In this document: piece after piece, positions 58,880-64,000 of the stretch | Layout of the letters: every line of letters begins with the position of its first letter | How positions within the stretch are numbered: the stretch's first letter is position 1 | DNA from: Saussurea involucrata | Taxonomy: Eukaryota > Streptophyta > Magnoliopsida > Asterales > Asteraceae | DNA: 64,000 nucleotides | Reading direction: 5' to 3' | Assembly (NCBI GenBank): GCA_033807775.1 | Contig: CM066317.1 | Coordinates: 9,755,870-9,819,869 of the forward strand | Translations under genes and position numbers: made by a program | The notes under the pieces: generated by a model | What the model saw: the letters and a program-made list of their open reading frames with translations, nothing else | Databases searched by the model: none | What the model was told of the DNA's origin: nothing

Positions 58880-59575
58880 AAAAAATATTGTAACAGGTCA
58901 ACTTCATTGGTTGACGTCTTCACGAAGTGACGACGAACAAAGACACGAAAACCTAGACACACATTAACATCAAAAGGAAACTTGGCGGAATTTAACTTCC
59001 CAAAGGCAAAAAAAGTTGCAGATTGCCATTGATTATATGGAGTTGTTATGCATTTCAGTCTCAATCCATTGCCATCTGTAACTCTACTTCCAATTTCACC
59101 TACAACCACCAACCCCTTTCCATTCCCCCCTATATTCACCAGGTAACTTAACAACCTTTCTTCTTCAATTGATTCGATACTGTTTACGGTAACGCTTGTT
59201 TTTTGCAGTTAATTTGGTTTCAGTCCCATGTGTTTCACTGTTTTGATTGATTCAATCGGAAGTTTCAATTCTGATCGGGTGTGTGTGTGTGTGTGAAGTA
59301 TGATTTGTTTGTTTTAGTGATCATGATTCTCAATTTCGTGTTTAATTTTGTGTTTATATGTGTTGTAGTGTATCAGAATGAAAGAGATGAGACCTTGACT
59401 TTTGGAGTGACTTTTCAAAAGTGTATGGATATGCGTCAAAATCCGACACTATTCTTGTTCCTTCTTGTACAAGCTGATATAAAGTTATATGTAGTGATTA
59501 ACGGTTTTAAGAAAACTTCACTATTTACACCATCTTCCAGTTTTTATTATAAGATCACATTAATATACTGTAATT

Positions 59576-59677
59576 GAGTAGATGAGTTCCAATTTCGTTT
59601 CATATCCGACAAGATGATTTCCGATTGAGTAGATGAGTTCCAATTTCGTTTCATATCCGACAAGATGATTTCCGATT
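59576..59677. repeat. 51-bp tandem duplication
   Basis: TGAGTAGATGAGTTCCAATT through TGATTTCCGAT is present twice head to tail with no differences seen. Confidence 0.88.
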
Positions 59678-59768
59678 TCGATTGATATCCATTCTTGTTA
59701 ATTATCGGTATAATTAGGTTAAAGTTATCTTTTTTTCTCTTCAGATTTTGATTGCTTCTAGAGTCCGA

Positions 59769-60143
59769 TAGCATCTCCAACAACTATGCTAAAATGGAGA
59801 AAATTGAGATTTTAATAACCTTTTTGCTCCAACAGTTAAGCTATCTTGTATTCTAATTTCTAAAATAGAAAAAAAGGAGATAGAAAATAAAAATCTCCAA
59901 ATTTGGAGAAATCTCTAAAATCTACTATCTAAGAAAGAGAAATAATATTTTAATCTTTCCACCGATAGGAAGAATTAAAGTAAAATGTTAATGAGAGAGA
60001 AATGATATTTTATTAATGTATTGATTATTTTAATAATGTAATCAATGCTACAATCTCTAAAATAGAATAGCTGTTGGAGTTGGAAGTAAATTTTTTTAGA
60101 GATTATTTTAGAAAAATTATAGCATAGCTGTTGGAGATGCTCT
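59769..60143. mobile_element. MITE with GAGCATCTCCAACAGCTATGCTA termini
   Basis: Left end AGCATCTCCAACAACTATGCT; right end is its complement with one difference. AT-rich, about 375 bp, no coding capacity. It lies in the probable leader intron of the RGLG gene. Confidence 0.7.
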
Positions 60144-60492
60144 CGGACGGTTTGGTTGATAGATGCCTATTCCTGTCTCAAAAAAGTGTTTTCTCCGCTT
60201 TCCCTTTGATTTTTTGTCTATCTTCTTTCATCTTCTATGGGATTAAGGTTATAAACCTTGGTTATATATGCTAGGCTTGGTTATAAACCTTGGTTATATT
60301 ATGCGATTAAGGTTGAATCTAAATTGTCCAAGTGTTCCCATACTACCATTGGCATTAGCTTTTATTTTCCTTGATTCGGATTTTTTATGTATTGTATATA
60401 TTTAGTATTTACCTTCTTTTGATATGTTAGATGCTTACACTTTTTAAATAGGAACTTTGATATAAATTACAGAGCTGTGAGGACTAGAGTTC

Positions 60493-63400
60493 ATGGGTGG
60501 CAAAAGTTCAAAGAACGCTGTTTCAGGTAGGTACTCGTCATATGGCTCATCATCAAATTCATGGGCTTATCCACAATCACCATCACCGTACCCGCAATCG
60601 CCGTACCCTCAACCACCTATGCAACAACCGTATGCTTCCCCTTCTCCTTCTCAAAGCTATCCCGATAGGGATCCCACAGTTAAGAGGAAGCTTGAGAGAA
60701 AATACTCAAGAATAGACGATAATTATAACAACTTAGAGCAGGTAACATCATTCTCTATGTATTTGCACACCATTGTAACTGTATTGTCATTTAGTTCCCA
60801 TTCTCAATTAATTAGGAAAAGATTAAGCTTTAAAAATATATTAGTTAAAACGATTTAGTTCACTTTGAACAAAGCCAGTGCCTTTCTGAGGTCTAAAGAA
60901 CTCCAATGATGGCACCAATCTTGTTTTTCAATGTAAAACAATCTTGGGTTTTGCCCTTATCTGACTAGGGTTGGGTTCCGGTGAGAAGGGTAAGAAGGGA
61001 TCTCCACCCTTGGATGAACATTAGGATGAGATACACCGGATCAATTCCCGTATCAAGCGCGATTCAGGGGGTGGGTTTGAGATTAAAAGTGATCAAGGGT
61101 CCAGATCCCTTGTTACCTTCTCACCTTAACTCTTCTCACACGATCCTTCATCTTCCTCACTATGCATCTACGATAAAATATTTATGATTTTTGACTTCTT
61201 TCGTAATTATATTAAGTTTATATTTTATTTTGTCAATCTTGAGAACTAATAAATGGTTGCTTGCATTTTTGTTAGGGTTAATTACCAAAAAAGACAAATG
61301 TGCTTTAGCTGATTCGCCAATTTAACTATGTATTATAACTTTAGCAATTTGACAAACATGGTTTTGTAGTCAATTTTTGAACAAATTTTTGAGCAATTTG
61401 ACAAATATGGTTTCTTGTTGGTATTTAACCCTTCGTTTTACTTTCTTCAGGTTACTGATGCTCTAGTGCGTGCCGGTTTAGAGTCTTCGAATTTAATTGT
61501 TGGTGTGGATTTTACCAAGAGCAATGAGTGGACCGGTTGAACTTCATCTTGGATATCTTGATACATTTATATATGTTTTGGGGGGTTTTTTAGAATGATC
61601 TTTACCTCTATTGATATTAGGCGCAAGGTCGTTTCATCGTCGAAGCTTGCATCACATTGGAAACGATATAAACCCTTATGAAGAAGCTATATCCATAATT
61701 GGAAGGACTCTCGCTTCCTTTGATGAGGATAATTTAATTCCTTGTTATGGATTCGGAGACGGTATAAAATTTTAAAATTTGTGGTTAAAACTTGTTTAAA
61801 GTTGTAGCCACTTACGTGATTTTGTGATTTGACAGCTTCAACTCATGACCAAGAAGTCTTCAGCTTCTACCCAGATGACAAATTTTGTGACGGATTTGAG
61901 GATGTTTTGAGACGGTACCGGGAATTAGTACCTCAACTGCGTCTTGCAGGTTAAAATTCGTTTTTATCATTTTCGTTCAAGTTTTCTTGTGAAAATATAG
62001 AGTGACAAACAATGGTTGTTTTTGCATTTACATTTCTACACTTTGTCCAAATCGTTTATTGTTTCAAACTTTAGCGTACTTAGGGGCTGTTTGGTTGGTT
62101 TTCCATTAAGTCCTAAATGGATAAAGCTGTCTGTGTGGATTAGTCTATTTGTATAGATCGGGAAGATTTTTATTTTGGAGGGTTTTTCATAAATGGAAGG
62201 AGCGTGTTTCTTAATTGGGATGGGCATGTAAAGCTCCCTCCTAAAACTTACTGAATAAGCCACTTTCTATATCATTAAGCCACTATCAAACATTCTTGTA
62301 TAGCTGATCGAATAAACTGAGTCCCATTAAGCTCATTAAGCTGTTAACAAACGAGCCCTTAGTCATCTTCCCAAGAATGATGTTCAGTTTGCAACTAAAA
62401 GCAAAATGTTGGATTTTTTGTTTCTTGGTGTTCTTTGCATTTATTTGCTTTTACATTGTTTGAGTATCGATTTGGATTGCATTTTCTACTTGCTGGTACA
62501 TTTGGACACATTTAGGATCCTCATATTCCGTATTGATTATTGGGTTGCATCTTTGCACATCTTGGTTTTGCTTTGAGACTTTTTTTTTGAAGTATATAAT
62601 ATTTATATACGGCAAATGCAACAAATAAACTCACACACCCTCCTCACCTTTGGTAAGGTTTGAACCCTGACCTCCTAGGAGGAAAGAGGCTCACATAGCG
62701 CTAGGCCAAAGGCCCTTTGGTGACTTCTGTGCATTGTTTGTAGAATTTATTTCAAAAAGTCAATTATTCTCAAAACTTATACCTTTATTCTTTTCTGCAC
62801 CCAAAACAGGACCCACATCGTTCGCCCCTATTATTGAAATGGCCATTACCATTGTCGAACAAAGTGGTGGTCAGTATCACGTCTTGTTGATCATTGCCGA
62901 TGGGCAGGTAGTTGTATACAAAATAAAAATAAAAACTGCTTACTTTCAAACTTACACTGTCTTTCATTTGTCTATAAAATTCACCTTTGCACACAGGTCA
63001 CAAGAAGTGTGGATACTGACCGTGGTCAACTAAGTCCACAGGAAAGGAGAACGGTGGAGGCGATTGTGAAAGCGAGGTAAATTTCAAATGTGCGGTTTTC
63101 TGGGTTTTCACATATGGAAAGTTTTTGAGTAACTAAAATGTTTTCTTTTTCTATTTATAGCGAGTACCCGTTGTCAATTGTATTAGTTGGGGTTGGAGAT
63201 GGACCATGGGACATGATGAAGGACTTTGACGACAATATCCCTGCTCGAGCTTTTGACAATTTCCAGGCAAGTTTTTATCTGGTGTTGATGGAAGTCATGA
63301 ATGGCATACAAATACTGCATTGAAATAACAGTATATGGGCCTCTCAGCCTTTTTGAGAAATTCAAAACAGTTTATTACTAGAAAATGGTATGATTTAGAC

Positions 63401-63721
63401 ATGCTCCTGTGAATGATGTGATATGACATTTCTACCCCTAAGAAAATGATCTATCTTCCATATACCGAATCTTTTGAGCTTGCTTCATTTTCAATATCTG
63501 AGCTACTTGTTTTGTTCGTTTTAGTTTGTAAATTTCACCGAAATTATGTCGAAGAACATGGATTCGTCTAGGAAGGAAGCAGAGTTTGCTCTTTCAGCCT
63601 TGATGGAGATACCTTCACAATACAAGGCAACACTAGAGCTCAACATATTAGGGTGACCTTTCACTTACTTTCTATGCTCTTAAATCCTTTTTAACCTTTT
63701 TCTTTGATAATATTTATGATC

Positions 63722-63772
<51 letters not shown>

Positions 63773-64000
63773 AATAGAAATAGAAGGCGAATTTATAATT
63801 GTTATATTTATGAATGTAATCTTTCAGTGCTCGTCGAGGGAAGGTTATAGATCGGATTTCTCTTCCCCCACCATGTTACGGTTCCGCATCTTTAGGTGGA
63901 CCAAAACATTCTCGTTCTGCTACTTTCCAACCAATCGCACCTACTTTCGGGAGAAAACAACCATCGGCTAATACAAGTTTCCATGGGACTTCTAACTCCG
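60493..64000 (+). CDS. RGLG: RGLG-type RING E3 ubiquitin ligase (copine/vWA domain), 5-prime part, nine exons seen
   Basis: Exons: 60493-60741, 61451-61535, 61621-61761, 61836-61949, 62810-62907, 62997-63076, 63161-63266, 63525-63652, 63828-64000+. Phases agree throughout, giving 391 residues so far. The N-terminus MGGKSSK is a myristoylation signal, so plasma-membrane attachment is expected. A Pro/Ser/Gln/Tyr-rich stretch follows. The copine-type vWA domain runs from VTDALVRAGLESSNLIVG, with metal-site DFTKSNEW, through NPYEEAISIIGRTLASFDED, PCYGFGD and LVGVGDGPWDMMKDFDDN, to LPPPCYG. Family members ubiquitinate stress and hormone-signalling proteins; the target here is unknown. The C-terminal RING finger lies beyond the window. 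Intron 7 starts with GC (CAG then GCAAGT). Intron 4 contains a MITE and a SINE. No break is seen. Confidence 0.93.
62083..62358. mobile_element. Tourist-like MITE in RGLG intron 4
   Basis: Ends GGGGCTGTTTGGTT and AACAAACGAGCCC (imperfect inverted repeat), flanked by TTA at 62080-62082 and 62359-62361. About 276 bp, non-coding. Confidence 0.65.
62580..62723 (-). mobile_element. tRNA-derived SINE in RGLG intron 4
   Basis: Minus strand: GGCCTAGCGCTATGTGAGCC (A-box region), a B-box GGTTCAAACC, a short body and an A9 tail (plus-strand T-run at 62580-62588). A short GACTT duplication may flank it. Confidence 0.65.
63722..63771. repeat. (AT)n(GA)n compound microsatellite in RGLG intron 8
   Basis: About 13 AT units followed directly by about 11 GA units. 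Confidence 0.9.

Larger units (their letters stand above)
58880..60492 (+). promoter_or_regulatory. Upstream region and probable 5-prime UTR intron of the RGLG gene
   Basis: No coding gene. A possible 5-prime UTR exon ends near 59140 at CACCAG followed by GTAACTT, and an acceptor ATTACAG lies at about 60472, 20 bp before the start codon. This would give a 1.3-kb leader intron. It contains a GT run (59280-59297), a 51-bp tandem duplication and a MITE. The exon assignment is tentative. Confidence 0.4.

Overview
The window is nuclear DNA from a flowering plant. It holds spliced genes with GT-AG introns, an A-type cytochrome P450, a plastid rhodanese, an RGLG-type ubiquitin ligase, and many plant LTR retrotransposons, a LINE, a Helitron, MITEs and SINEs. 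The RRM-containing ORF1 of the LINE and the general repeat style suggest an asterid, possibly Asteraceae; this is an inference and the species cannot be read from the sequence.

Layout. 1-10958: a minus-strand Athila-type Ty3/gypsy element (LTR, tRNA-Asp primer site, gag, protease-RT), broken by nonsense codons and split by a 6.0-kb Tekay-like element with two 2.6-kb LTRs and only 0.8 kb of interior. 10959-11960: no gene, one 93-bp tandem duplication. 11961-16230: a non-autonomous Helitron with a clean 3-prime hairpin and CTAG end, repeated 5-prime ends and a decayed RPA-like OB-fold. 16257-25522 and 30951-40210: two almost identical 9.26-kb segments. Each carries an intronless CYP71A-like P450 (+) and, converging on it, a ten-exon chloroplast rhodanese gene (-), followed by a solo LTR inside a foldback element. 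Between the segments lies a 5.4-kb broken piece of the same retrotransposon family. 40582-56717: one complete but decayed minus-strand L1-type LINE, opened by a solo LTR (41172-42900) and by a Tekay-like element (44120-52450); the target-site duplications of all three insertions can be read. 56731-58879: a Tourist-like MITE, then a 1.36-kb foldback element carrying a captured MATH/TRAF-like gene fragment. 58880-64000: the 5-prime part of an RGLG-type E3 ligase gene (+), nine coding exons, cut by the window end before its RING domain.

The living genes are the two P450 copies, the two rhodanese copies and the RGLG gene. Nothing suggests they share a pathway: the P450 should act at the ER in specialised metabolism, the rhodanese-like protein in the chloroplast, and the RGLG protein at the plasma membrane in ubiquitin signalling. 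Almost everything else is nested transposon sequence. The most unusual signals are the near-identical duplication, the arrays of compensated GG(G/T)-loop hairpins inside the Tekay-like LTRs (one duplication breakpoint falls in such a loop), and the foldback element with a captured exon.
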